From the NCBI GenBank assembly GCA_963669155.1, contig OZ022579.1, positions 23,879,770 through 23,943,769 on the forward strand: DNA of 64,000 nucleotides, given 5' to 3'. The position numbers and the translations under genes were made by a program. This DNA comes from Arbacia lixula (taxonomy: Eukaryota > Echinodermata > Echinoidea > Arbacioida > Arbaciidae). This document shows positions 51,610 through 63,345 of this stretch, one piece after another; the stretch's first letter is position 1; each line of letters opens with the position of its first letter. The notes beneath the pieces are model-generated. The model was not told where the DNA came from and ran no database searches. It saw only the letters and a program-made list of their open reading frames with translations.

Positions 51610-54600
51610 CTTATCTGAGGTTTCTCTGAGTAGTAGTGCTAATACATGGAGCTTCAGGGTGTGTTCCATCCATTGAAGATACAGTAGAATGTAATAACAA
51701 AGAGGCAGTGGGGGGAAAGTTATGAATACATTACGAAATTCCAAGCCTTTATATCTGTCAAATATTGCAGGGTGTAGAATCCCAGCGTAAAACAGTCTCA
51801 ACACATAGTCTGGGATTAAGGATAGTATGGGGCTGATAGAAAGGTGTAGTAATGCTGAGTATGTCTGTATACCAGCATTACCAGCATGTATTAAGTATAA
51901 TGATAATAATAGACTGCAATAAAAGCTCTGTATGATTTGCCCTGCAAATACATGTACCGGTAGTATGCAGGTTCACCTGTCCTTAACCTGTTGAGCACAC
52001 TTATACTACTGAACTGAAATACTGAACTGGACAAAATATACCGTGGTCTAAAACTGCAGGTCCTTCCCTTTCTTCCCTTTCCCTTTACCCGTGCCAATTC
52101 CTTTGAGCTGTAGTGTATTAGGGCTGCGTGAATACTGGTCCAGGAAGGATGTCAAAATTCTCATGGAACTGTAATAACCAAGGGGGTGTGGATTAATTGC
52201 ACGCTAAAAAGAAAGTTTATTCATACTTCTTATATTACCCGCACAGAAGATTATGCAGGAGTTGTGCTGCTCACTACATTATACATGTATGTATCTGAGT
52301 GGAGAAAAGCCAGCCCGCGTACATACAGGCTCAGTAAAGGTTAAAAGCACCGAGTACAGCTACGTGTAGACTGTAGACTGTTCAGCCTGTATTATAAATA
52401 CATAGGACATCAGCATGACAAGGTAACCTGTAAATGAACTGCATGACTCATGTGTTGTACAGATGTGGGTGAACTTTTGGACTTGGAGGGGATACTACAG
52501 GTTAAAGTGAGAGTATGGTCCGGTTTCATGGGAAGTTTGAACCCTAGCCTGATCCACGCTGTGATGTACATGACCAGGATGAGGTTGGGAACATGGACAA
52601 ATTGTGTCCACACAGTGATTTTGGTCCCTTATGAATAACATAAAATCATGCCACAATATAGCATGCTGCCCCTCTCTTGCAACTTAGCTGGTTATTTTGC
52701 AAAGTAGACCAACTTTTTCTGTGCAGATTTCCTGACTAGATAACGCACTGTTTTGACAACACGGGAACAATGAAGACGCAAATAGTGCTCAATTTTCTTA
52801 TTGGGCTCCTTTCCTGTCGGGTCAGAAATTATCATGCTAGTTGGTGTAATGATTGAAGAAGGCCCCTATGGTACATTCACATACATTGTATGTACCACAT
52901 CGATGAATGCATGTTCATGTAGCTACAATGTACTGCATTGTTATCTGAAAGAGATTTGAAACTGTTGTGGATGTGGGACGTACATGTATTGGCAGTTGTC
53001 AGGAAGAAGAGACAAAATAATTATATGAAGTGGTATGTAATGTGACATGATTGCATCAAAGTACTGAATGTATCTCCTCACAAAATCAAAAACAAGTCCT
53101 TATTACATATCTACAGCTTCTTCCAAAATGTTTTTGAAATATTCTTATATTCTTAAGACCAGGGTAGATTATGTGTACATGCCTTGTGTTGGGTTTCTTT
53201 TGTTTTCAAATGAAATGAATAAGAATGAAGCTTACAATCTCTTTAAAACTGCCAATTTGTTTGCTGTTCAAGGTTTTACCCTTTCTGTGTCAGAGAGAAT
53301 ATAGCTGTATGAGAGTTGTGTGTATTGATGGTGAAATAATTCACAGCTTGTACTTCAAGGGTTAAATGGCCTATACCTGGAATGTACATTTTTAGAAATA
53401 TTTCATTCTTAATATGAAAAATGTTTTTTCGCAAGAACCTTTGATAGGCAGCATGCAAGGGAAATGCACAATTTGTATGAATGCCCTCCAGTTGATCAAG
53501 CAGTCTTTTCAACCTTCACATCATTCATGAAAATGTACTAATCTCTGCGACTCCAAATTCAAGGCAAAAGCTTGCTCTTCTATCGAGCCAAATTCGTAGA
53601 AATATTAGGTATTAGAGTGATGATGAAATGTTACTTGGCCAAATATTCTTGAGCAATACATTGGCTACAAATGCAAATTCTGTCACGTAGCACACGTAAA
53701 TGTACTTGTAGTCCATGCTTTGAATTATGATTATATGTGATACTTGTCTGCCTCTTGGATTAAGCGTGAGTCAACTTTGATCTGCCGTAGGGATTAATGC
53801 TTAATCCCCTAATCTTACTGTGGATTAGAGGGGTGATCTATTAAGTTGAAGGTGTAGTGATGAGCTGTGAAAGGCCATGATCATCATCGTGTGTCACCTT
53901 TTTTGTCACTCCTATCAGAAAATTTGGAACAGCTCTGTCTGGCTGTTGTCTAGGATTTTGCCTTTTCTTTCTGTAACATGTTTTTAATGAAAAGAACATT
54001 TCAACATTTTTTTGCAAAACTTTGGGTTCATTTTTTCTTTAAATTATTTGTTTTATCCCAATTTGTCTTTTGAAGGGTGGAGCTAGATAGGGTCTAACTG
54101 ATTAGCAAATAGCTTTGTTGACCCTATGGAGTTTCATATATATGCAAATTAGAGGTGCTTTTATATAAGATATTTTATTCTTAACCTCCCAAAATTGTAA
54201 CGACACACTGTACACACAGTTTGTTATTTCCGGGCGAATGTAAGTAATTCTGTATACATCTACCTTCATAAATAAGTTTATATGCTAAAGGAAATTTGGG
54301 TCTTTATGTAATGAACAATTTTTTTCTCTCTTTTTGTTGATTTCATTTGCCCGCAAGACATTTTGAAGAAACATCGGATTGGTCTTATGTATGCCACATG
54401 CAGCCTCAGCATAGGTGTACATATTATTTTCTTATTTTGACTCTGAAATCTATAAATCATTCTCAATATACTCTTGTGCAATTTGAAATGTACATTTAAA
54501 GAAGAGTTTGTGAGTGTAATTTTCCTATCTCTCAACAACTGTTAATGCCATGTGTAAGTAGAATGTACAAGCCCTCACTTCATGTGTGAATGTTAAGTTT

Positions 54601-56365
54601 TCTTTTAAGCCTACAAGATACTCTGCAAAATGAATTACTGGTATCAGGTGTGTAATTTCATTTTAAAGAATTACAGTATTTGTGTTGTGTGCTATGTGTT
54701 ATTTTGTTTTGTTTTTCAATTATTTGTCAGTGTACATGTACACGGAGCTTCATTATGTCTGCAATTAAATTGCTTTGCTTCTGGGATTTTTGTTCTCCTT
54801 TTTTTTTTCATTAAAAAGATGAGAAGAAAATCTTTAATTATCAATTTATCATATATTGAAGATAGTCTTCATAATTATATTTGGCAAATTTAACTGCTGA
54901 AAGTTAGTAATTAAACAATTTAACACATTATTTATGTCATTCAGAGTACAGCATTCATGTTTACGATGCCACTCCGTGATTGCATGTAGACACGGTAGTG
55001 ATTTCCCACTCTGTAACTTTGAAACCCAGTAGATTATCATTGTTACGTCATTTGTGCAAATTGCATTGTCTCTGTGGCTTCTCAGAATCTAGCTCAAAGC
55101 TAGCTCAAAGCTCACCAGGCATTGTTGCAACGTGCATGGTTATCTCCCTGTTTTGATACATGATGAACTGATACACGTGCATGGCCATAAGAAACACTTG
55201 TCAATAATGTAACAGCCTCCATGTGTAGGTGTATTTCTCATTTGTACCAGTGGTTTAGGCACATCTGGGGATAAATGAGATAATGCATTATATTAAACTA
55301 ATATACTCTGCGTTTAAATACAAAATAGTTTCAATGATGAAACAGGTGAATGCCTCATTGCCAGTGGTTTGGGCACATCTGGGTATTATTCAGAATATGT
55401 GTAATATTAAGATGATCTACTATGCGTTCTAGACAAAATCTATATGCCCAATGGGCCATGTGTAAACTAAGGTAATTATGTATGTGCCATGATAGTTTGT
55501 TTTACTCCTGTCTTAATCATGGATAACCCATGAGAGTATTATAGTCTGCATATTTACTGGAAGTCCTTCAGGGAAACAAAAGATCAAGCTTTCTATCTGG
55601 AAGCGTCCGTGGTCAGTCCCATTGATGCATGTAGCTGTAGGCACAGTCATGCATCTTGGAGATATTTTCTGAATACCAACAAATGTTGACTTGACCATCT
55701 TTTTAATCGATAGTCATGTTGTGAGATGAGTATTTGCAGACTAAACCTTTGAAGATATGTAAAGGTAATGACAAGTATTTTCCGACCAAATATCCAGTTT
55801 TTCTGCTTATCCTTACCTTCATATGACCTAGGAATAGTGGCCTTGTAGAGTGTGATGTGTGTGGTGGGAAAAACTTATGAAAATTCATATGTACTAAATA
55901 CTGACCATACTTATGGTATGGTTATGAACAGAGGGCATGTAAAACAACAAGTGGACGGTTAAGCCAAAAAAAAGTACTGTCGAGACTTTAAGTCACATGT
56001 GTATGTAAAGAAACAGAAATACATTGTTACATAATGCTACACCTATTATGTGTTGATATAAATGGTAGACAGACAGGAATTTGATATGTAAAAAATGCAC
56101 AGAGATAAAGATTTACAAGTCTGTCACTTTGTACAGAAATAAAACTTGAAATTGATGAAGAATTAGTGGATTGTTGTTTCACTTGATTTTTTTGTTATGT
56201 GGATGTCTGGAGAATATTTGAAGTGATTATTATAGCTCAGCCTAGAATGCCAGTGCACTGCATTTGATTGTGATGTGAGTTTTGGGGAGATTAACATTAC
56301 ATGTATTTTGTGTATGTGTATGGGTATGTATTTGAGCATGATTGTGTTTTTATGTGTGTGACTTT
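51610..56365. other. Intergenic between TMEM11 and DHRS7B, no gene
   Basis: AT-rich, with many ACATGTA and TGTACATG words and one short fold-back at about 53270-53368 related to 27950-28047. AATAAA at about 56141 is an isolated candidate. No exon or RNA gene recognised. Confidence 0.4.
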
Positions 56366-56370
56366 CTCTC

Positions 56371-56761
56371 TGGGCCCAGTATCACAAAGAATCAGCTGCT
56401 CCATGTATCTATAGCAATTTTGCGATTGATTGCAAAGTTGCTGTCTACTGCAACTCGCCGTAGCACAAAATATCACTGCTCTCTTTTGTAAATCCAAGCC
56501 TACATGTGTATGCATAATTTTGCAATCAATCGTATAGTTGCAATAGATCTACGCTAGCTACTATTGATATCAATTGCAAGTTGTGATCGATATTGATCGT
56601 AGATTCTATGTGATATGGGTTTACGATTAAATCGTATCATCGAAAGCCCTTTCACTAAAATCTAGCCTAATATCAATCATATCATCGAAAGACCAGTCAT
56701 AGGATTGATCTACCGATTGTATGATCTACATGTATTGTCGCTCTTTGTGATCCAGGCCCCT
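56371..56761. repeat. MITE with GGGCCC...ATCACAAAGA termini, copy 2
   Basis: Ends TGGGCCCAGTATCACAAAGA and, inverted, GGGGCCTGGATCACAAAGAG. Interior motifs TTGCAATAGATC and GATCGTAGAT as in copy 1. Confidence 0.75.
56642..56668. repeat. 26-base piece of the SINE-like family inside the MITE
   Basis: GAAAGCCCTTTCACTAAAAT followed by CTAGCC is the same sequence as the SINE-like family near 1.6-1.8 kb. It is flanked here by ATCATATCATCGAAAG-like direct repeats. Confidence 0.55.
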
Positions 56762-56769
56762 GATTATGT

Positions 56770-58041
56770 CTGTATGTGTATACATGTATGAAAAAAAACT
56801 TTAAAAAGATATTAACAGTATTGTCTACTACAATCACCACAATTTTATTGGCAATAATTTATTAGTGGTACATGTGTATATAAAAATCATTGCATGATTG
56901 GTACGTACATAGCACATGAATTTTAAACTATTTACAACTCCTGCAAACAAAACAGGAAAACATAATTATTTGAATAGTACAGTATACATATGTATTCTGA
57001 TAAATGTTAGCTGCTTTGAATAAAAAATTCCAACTTCGATATCACCGTCTCAGGCACATAATAATCCATTATAAAAAAAAATCATGTAATACCAAAAGAC
57101 AATCATATGACCACTACAAACATATCTAAATATATCCAGGACAGCATGAATAGAGTTTGACATAAATGATACACATTATGCTTTCAGAACACATTCAAAT
57201 TTTAATTGCACTACTTAAAAGTTGATAAAAGTACTCCACCGAAGTTCACCCCCCCCCCCCCCCCCATCTTTATTCACTACACCAACAACTGTGCTACATT
57301 TGCTGACTTAAGAAAAAAGCAATTACTCGCTGGTTTGGAGAGCCGTTTCATGTCATGCTAGAGCAGTTTTGTGCTAGAGAGTCGACAATTAATTGGTACC
57401 AGTATGCTCTCCCTGTTGCTACATTCTTGGACTAAGTTTGAGGTTGTCTCACTGTGTGGACAGTGTGTATAAAATCTGAATAGAAGTGTTGCTTGAAAGA
57501 AGCCCCAGCCTTCTTTAGTATCCCACACAAAATGTATAGGAAACTGAGGAATAAATACAAGCCCCTCTCTAATACTGTACACATGTCTCAGTTGAGTACT
57601 GGTAATGTGTTTTTCTTTTATATGGTTAATAAAAACGTTCTCACTTTGATTTAATCCCTCCACACAGTGCAAACAATCTCCTACAGTCCACTCCCTTTAT
57701 AACTACATGCTCAGGACCAAGTTTATATCCTTGATACAATGAAATACATGTATACTGAACATACAGGCACACAGACACATGTACACAAATTTGAAGCTGG
57801 GACCAGCAGAATTGCTTTGTTATATTGAAATCTGGTATCTGTGCTTGTAATAATGGGAGTATTAACACCTCTATCTGCTTAGATGAAAAAGGAATGAAAA
57901 AGGAATGGCTCAGAGAGGTTCGACAGTGGATGATTTGGCCATACTTCACGCTTCACAACATCTCATTTCTGTCACTTCCAAATTAAAAGCACTCCTGGTA
58001 TTCCAGCAATTTTCTTTTCTCCAAAAATGTCCCAAACATCT
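56770..58041 (-). other. Presumed DHRS7B 3' untranslated region
   Basis: No other gene. A C run is at 57249-57265. On the minus strand AATAAA (57269-57274) lies about 770 bases after the DHRS7B stop and is a candidate poly(A) signal. Confidence 0.35.
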
Positions 58042-58244
58042 TCAATCTTCTGATTGGCCCCCATTAAGCGCTCTCCTTGCCATGATCCAGAAATACAGAT
58101 TGGGCAACAGCGCCCTCAAGTAGATGGCCGCACCGTGGACGAAGGGTCCCACCACTGCATCACTCTGTTGCATAGCAACTGCATCCACAATGCGGGCTGC
58201 CATGTAGGTTGTGGTCATGCCCTTAGCGATGGTTGAATCCATTT
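58042..58244 (-). CDS. DHRS7B: DHRS7B, last coding exon (partial gene)
   Basis: On the minus strand the acceptor CTATCACAG precedes 203 bases encoding 66 residues to TGA. They start MDSTIAKG, continue with AARIVDAVAMQQSDAVVGP, then AIYLRALLPNLYFWIMARRA and a short hydrophilic end. In human DHRS7B the same place reads MDTTTAQG, then [34 protein letters not shown]. Length, order and spacing agree. The protein is a short-chain dehydrogenase/reductase; mammalian DHRS7B (PexRAP) reduces acyl/alkyl-DHAP in ether-lipid synthesis at peroxisomes and ER. The cofactor and catalytic domain are encoded upstream, beyond the right edge. I found no other exon of it up to 64000. Its 3' end faces TMEM11. Confidence 0.75.
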
Positions 58245-58466
58245 CTGTGATAGGGGATGAATGAACATTCAGCCATGTTGGTAATGTATTCACAACTTTT
58301 CCACTATGTGCTTAGTATCATGGTATTACAATAACTTGCATTAGTGGGGTAGCTTAGTGAAAATATTGTGACACGGTGGACAAAAGCATGATTTTTTCAC
58401 CAAATAATCTTATGATGTACCTTCTTAAAAACGGCTATGCTCCAAGAAAATTGATGCTGGGAAAGC

Positions 58467-58922
58467 GTTGCCATGGTAACCAAAAGTTGACCAAAATTTA
58501 TAGTGCAAATTACTTCCACAGAATTTAAGCAATTAGTGTTAAATTTGGTATATACGACGATCTAGGAGTGTGGTTGCAAAAAACACCCTTTGCGATTGTG
58601 TGCCACCTAGCGTTGCCATGGTAACCAGATATTTTGGCAAAACTCTTGCTGAGCGAACTACTTCCACAATATTGAAGCAATTTAAATCACACTTAGTGTT
58701 CATGAAGACACTGGGGTATAGATGTGCAAGACATACTCTTTTGTTTTTGGGACAAAGCGTTGCCATGGAAACTGTACTCCAATAAAGCGTTGCCATGGGA
58801 AACACATCTTTTTGCATTAGCATGAGGCATTTAAGGTATTATGATCAAATTTGGTATGTACGATGTGTAGTTGTGCAAATCTCCCTTTGAGTTTGGACTG
58901 GACAAAGCATTGTCATGGTAAT
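58467..58922. repeat. Degenerate tandem units carrying RFX-type X-box motifs
   Basis: GTTGCCATGGTAAC at 58467-58480 and 58612-58625, GTTGCCATGGAAAC at 58759-58772, GTTGCCATGGGAAAC at 58789-58803 and ATTGTCATGGTAAT at 58909-58922. The main spacing is about 146 bases, with weak similarity between units (GCAATTTA, GTTGTGCAA). The first two are near-ideal RFX X-boxes (GTTGCC..GGTAAC). Confidence 0.75.
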
Positions 58923-59199
58923 CATGAACTTTTGGTAAAATCTTGTTGAGCGAATAACTCAAAAAGAACTACATACCACATATAGACAACTGATTTTTAA
59001 CCCAAGTCGCATTCTTTATGATCACATGAGTTGGATATACCGGATTAATCACCATCAGTGATATTTCTAGTTTGCTCTGTTTTTCAATCTTCTTGGCACC
59101 AGAATTGATGTGTCATTACTAGTATGATACGTTATGCATCCGAACACATCAAGGATGTTTAAGCGCATTAGAGCGCCAGCAGCCATTTACAGCCAAATG

Positions 59200-60168
59200 G
59201 CAGGCACCGGAAAATACGCTTATTTTATTTTCAGCGGGGTAGTCGTGACCTTCACTTGACCTCTCGAACCCCGAAAAAGGTCTCCTTTTCAAACTGCGAT
59301 ATTTCCATTAATAAACCATATTTTTGTACACTTTCTTTTGCAACTGTTTGTTGGTGGTCGAAATTTACCAAGTGTAAAAAAATATTTCATTAAAACAGGG
59401 AGAAAAATATTGTAAATTCGAGATAAATATGTGGTTCTAATAAAAAAAAATGAAAATAAACTCTATATTTCAATGTCAATCGATTTTGAGCCCCTAACAT
59501 TTAGAGGTCATCTGAAGCGGAATTTACTGTACTTTATGGAGATACCATTATTTTTCAACCTCCCCCCATAGAAGGGTCAGGATCCAGCAAAACATCAACC
59601 ATGTTCAAATCCAAAATGAGCGAGATATGACGAAGTTGTGAACGATCCTAACCAGCCAAATTAACGAAATGCCACCGGCGATCCAAGGGTCGTGGACTAT
59701 GATTGGCTGGTTAGGATCGCTCACAACTTTGTCATGTCTCATGCAGTTTGGATTTGAACATGGTGGATATTTTGCTGGATCCTGACCCTTCTACAAGGAG
59801 AGGATGAAAAAAAAAATGGTACTTTCACAAAGTACAATAGATTCCGCTTCAGATGATCTATAAGTGTTGGGGGCTCAAAAGTGATTGACATTGAAATGTA
59901 GAGTTTATTTTCATTTTTCTTTATTTAATTAGAGCCACATATTTATCTCGAATGTGCAATATTTCTATGTCTGTTTTCATTGAATATTTTTTCATACTTG
60001 GTAAACTTCGACCTCCAACATACAGTTGCAAAAGAAAGTGTACAAAAATATGGTTTATTCATGGAGATATCGCAGTTTGAAAGGGAGACCTTTTTCGCGG
60101 TTCGAGAGGTCAAGTGAAGGTCACGACTACCGAGCTGAAAATAAAATCGCGTGTTTTCTGCTGCCTGC
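59200..60168. mobile_element. Nearly 1-kb hairpin element with about 445-base arms
   Basis: Arms 59211-59659 and 59703-60156 are close reverse complements: GTAGTCGTGACCTTCACTTG at 59240 with its mirror near 60130, AGGGTCAGGATCCAGCAAAA at about 59574 with its mirror near 59785, and AACCAGCC at the tip. The loop is about 43 bases. No coding sequence. A transcript would form a long, nearly perfect stem. Confidence 0.88.
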
Positions 60169-60172
60169 GGAC

Positions 60173-60560
60173 GAATATTGGTTGCGAAGTCCGTATAATT
60201 TCTGAAAATTTGCGTCACTTTGAAGCACAAACATTTTATTTTTGAGCCCAAACAAAATTGGAATCAAATTCTCCGCTGGAGTACTGGCTTTCCAAAGTTG
60301 TAACTGGTGTGCCGTCCAATTTATAGAAGGGTCAGGATCCAGCAAAGTCAGAGAGCTTACATATATATTGGTTGCGAAGTCCGTACGATTTCTGAAATCT
60401 CGCGTCACCTTGAAGACGAATAGCACAAATGTTTTATTTTTGAGCCCAAACAATATTGGAATCAAAATCTCCGCTGAAGTATCGGCTTTTTAGAGCCGTA
60501 GCTGTCGTTGCCGCACAATCCATAGAAGGTTCAGGATTCAGCAAGGTCTGAGAGCTTACA
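60173..60560. repeat. Tandem duplication with a 191-base period
   Basis: GGTTGCGAAGTCCGTA at about 60179 and 60370. Each unit contains TTTTATTTTTGAGCCCAAAC and ends near AGAGCTTACAT. GTCAGGATCCAGCAAA links these units to the neighbouring hairpin. Confidence 0.85.
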
Positions 60561-62850
60561 TGTTTAAAAAAAAATTGAGGCCTGTTATTGAAAGCAAATA
60601 ACATAAAAACCCCTTTGAGGATCTCGAAAAAAAATGAAAATATTTATTAAGAAACATATAATCTCAATCCCTGGCTAAAAAAATCCTGATCAGTATGCTT
60701 ACAGAAGACACCAGCAAAAGATCTCGTGAGCATGTCGAATTCCTTCATAATCTAGGTGCAGCAAAATTTGCGCGTGAGATTTCGCGAGACGAAAAATAAA
60801 ACGCTCACCATTTCTATAGAACGAGCGAGCGCTGCCGATTGACTGTTTAATTAATGCAGATTCATTAAACTTTCCTTCTAGTCACAAAAGAATTTTTATT
60901 ACATTTTCCCTTTGATCTATACGTTTAATTCTCTGGATGAGTTTTGTCTGGATTTGACGTATAAACAAATCGGATGCACAAAAGTGTTTGGAGAAATATC
61001 CTCACCCCATATGTTTGCGCAGTTGTGGCATGTAATATCTACGATGCATGTATAAAGATTCAATTGAGGAATATTGTTACAATATAGCAAAAAGGCTCTA
61101 AACGTGATATCAAGTTGCAGTACAAAAGTCTCAGTTTCACAATATGCCGCATGATATGCGATTAAAAAATTGCATGAAACGTTACTTTCAGATATTTAAC
61201 ATGAAAAATGTGTCCAGCTGCGCCCAAGCTGGTATTTTCATCTAAAAAATATCAAACTTTATGTCCGCTTGTTCTTATTAACGACATTTAACAAGCACTT
61301 ATAGTGACATTAACAGTTCAGCAACAAAAGTGAAATGTATGCATGTATAGGAATGTGTATGACCTATTATACAATCCAGGTGAACGTGACGCAATCGCGT
61401 ATCCATCGTATTATTGAGAGCAGCTGCTAGCACGAGGCGGCTTCGCGAAGATGGTAGAAAGAATTCCAGTGAGCTGTATCTCCAGCTCGCCGAGTACCTC
61501 TTTCATCACATATGAACACTAACAAGATTGTACATGTCTGACCAGACAAAGTATCTCATTAATGATTAAAAGATTACCTTGCACCTGGCGAGTTGTGTTA
61601 ACAGTAGGCTAAAAAAAACGTGCAGATACAGGTCACTTACTCTTTTATTTATGCATTAATTTTACTTATCTATTTTATTGTATTTTACGCCTCTTATATC
61701 ACTCATATTTTTTCACTGATAATACCTGGCTTATTCAGTTGATATAAGGTAAAACTACTATAATCTAACGTCATCATTGGCTAGGAAAAGTACAATATAA
61801 CGGCTTGATAAAAAAAAGTAATCGTATGCTTGAACTTCAACCAATGCTTACAAGCAGTTGCTCCCTTTTATGTGTATGGCTTAGTGTACAGTTTAAACTT
61901 CTTAGAATCAATCAATCATGAACCCGTAACTATACTAGTGTAGATAAATATGCTTGGTCCCCATTTACAGAGACACTCAGAGAAGCATCAGTCTAATTCT
62001 GGTGTAAAGGCATGAACTAAAAAAACGCATTGCAAAAATGATTTTTTACCCAACTGTGAATTACCCAGTTCTGGCCTATGTGTAAAGCTATGCGGGCTTA
62101 AAGTTGATTGGCACATACTTCATCAAATTAGATCTAATGTATGACCATAACACACCCTAATACACCTATAATAATGCACACAAACACTCACTCGAATTAG
62201 ATTTTGACCAACCTATGCCCCGTTTAAAGTTGTTAAGACGGGTCTGGTGGTAAAGACTAGCAGAGACTATGGCACAAGTCTGCTTATTTTCCCCTTTGTT
62301 TTCAAAGTGCAGTTCATCTTGAAGAACAATAAATCGCACCATTTTCATGAAAGGTGATGCAAAGGAAAGAAAAATTATTTGTGACTTCTACTTCAATCAA
62401 TTTTGTGCATAGTCTCTTTAATTTTACTCCCTTTCCAGCCCTTCATATTTTTTTAATGTAATAACACAAATTTGCATGGGTGGGACTCACTCTTGTTTTT
62501 TCTTAGCAAATGTACACATCATCATTGAAATTACAATACGCTTAAACAGTTAAGAAAATATCTATTACAGTAAAAACTGATTTACTCACATTTGTATTGA
62601 CGGAAATTTCTTAAATAAATCATCTGGATCCAGAAAAAGATGAAAATAGCTGTCTCTGCAACCCCACTGCTTTCTTTGAAACTTCAGCATAGAGGGTCTA
62701 CATTTCAACTTTTGACCAATCAGAAGCCAGCATTCATAGGAGTCAGGGGAATTCCCTGTTACGCTAGTCTATAAATGCAGACACATTGTCAGACAAGTGG
62801 AACTTTTGAAATTATGTAAATTAAGGCTAATTACAAATGATTCGAGTCAG
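60560..62850. other. Likely DHRS7B intron, no exon seen
   Basis: AT-rich sequence with no further DHRS7B exon, no RNA gene and no recognised repeat. TACTAGTGTAGATAAATATG-like unique sequence only. Confidence 0.4.
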
Positions 62851-63027
62851 CAGATTTTTTGGAGCATACCCTAATTTTGATCCTCATACATATACAAATG
62901 TCTGGTGAAAAAATTATGCTTTTGTCCGGCCTGTCATGATCGAAGGTATATTTGTCACTAAGCTACCCCACTACATCTAGTGATTCAATTTCAATATATG
63001 AAATGCAGGCTGAATCTATTAGTTGTT

Positions 63028-63345
63028 GCTAGCATCAGGCTCTTCCACATGGAGTCCACGCTATGATAACCACTGCTTGCTCTACCCACAGTTTAGAACC
63101 AGTAGTCTTCACAATGTTGATACGATATAACACTTCCATTCTCTATTGAGTGCCGAAGTGGTGTTGTCATATCCACTGTTATGCCGACTTCTCATTCTAT
63201 TCAACATTACTCCAGTGAGACTTTCACTCATTCGACATCGTCTAGTGGGCTAGTGTCTGGCACTTCCAGTTAGAGTCCTCACTATAATCACCTCTGCTTG
63301 CTCTACCCACAGAGTTTGGAACCAGTTGTCTAGACAAGATGCCCA
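63028..63345. repeat. Diverged duplication with a period of about 222 bases
   Basis: CTGCTTGCTCTACCCACAG occurs at about 63082 and 63303, with similar flanks (GCTAGCATCAGGCTCTTCCA versus GCTAGTGTCTGGCACTTCCA). The remaining 63345-64000 shows nothing recognised. Confidence 0.7.

Larger units (their letters stand above)
58342..62973. repeat. Inverted pair of TAGTGGGGTAGCTTAGTGA segments
   Basis: 58342-58360 and, inverted, 62955-62973 are exact 19-base matches. Homology continues for about 100 bases (GGACAAAAGCAT, ATTTTTTCACCA, TATGCTCCAA). They may be the ends of one composite 4.6-kb element or two copies of a dispersed repeat. Confidence 0.6.
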
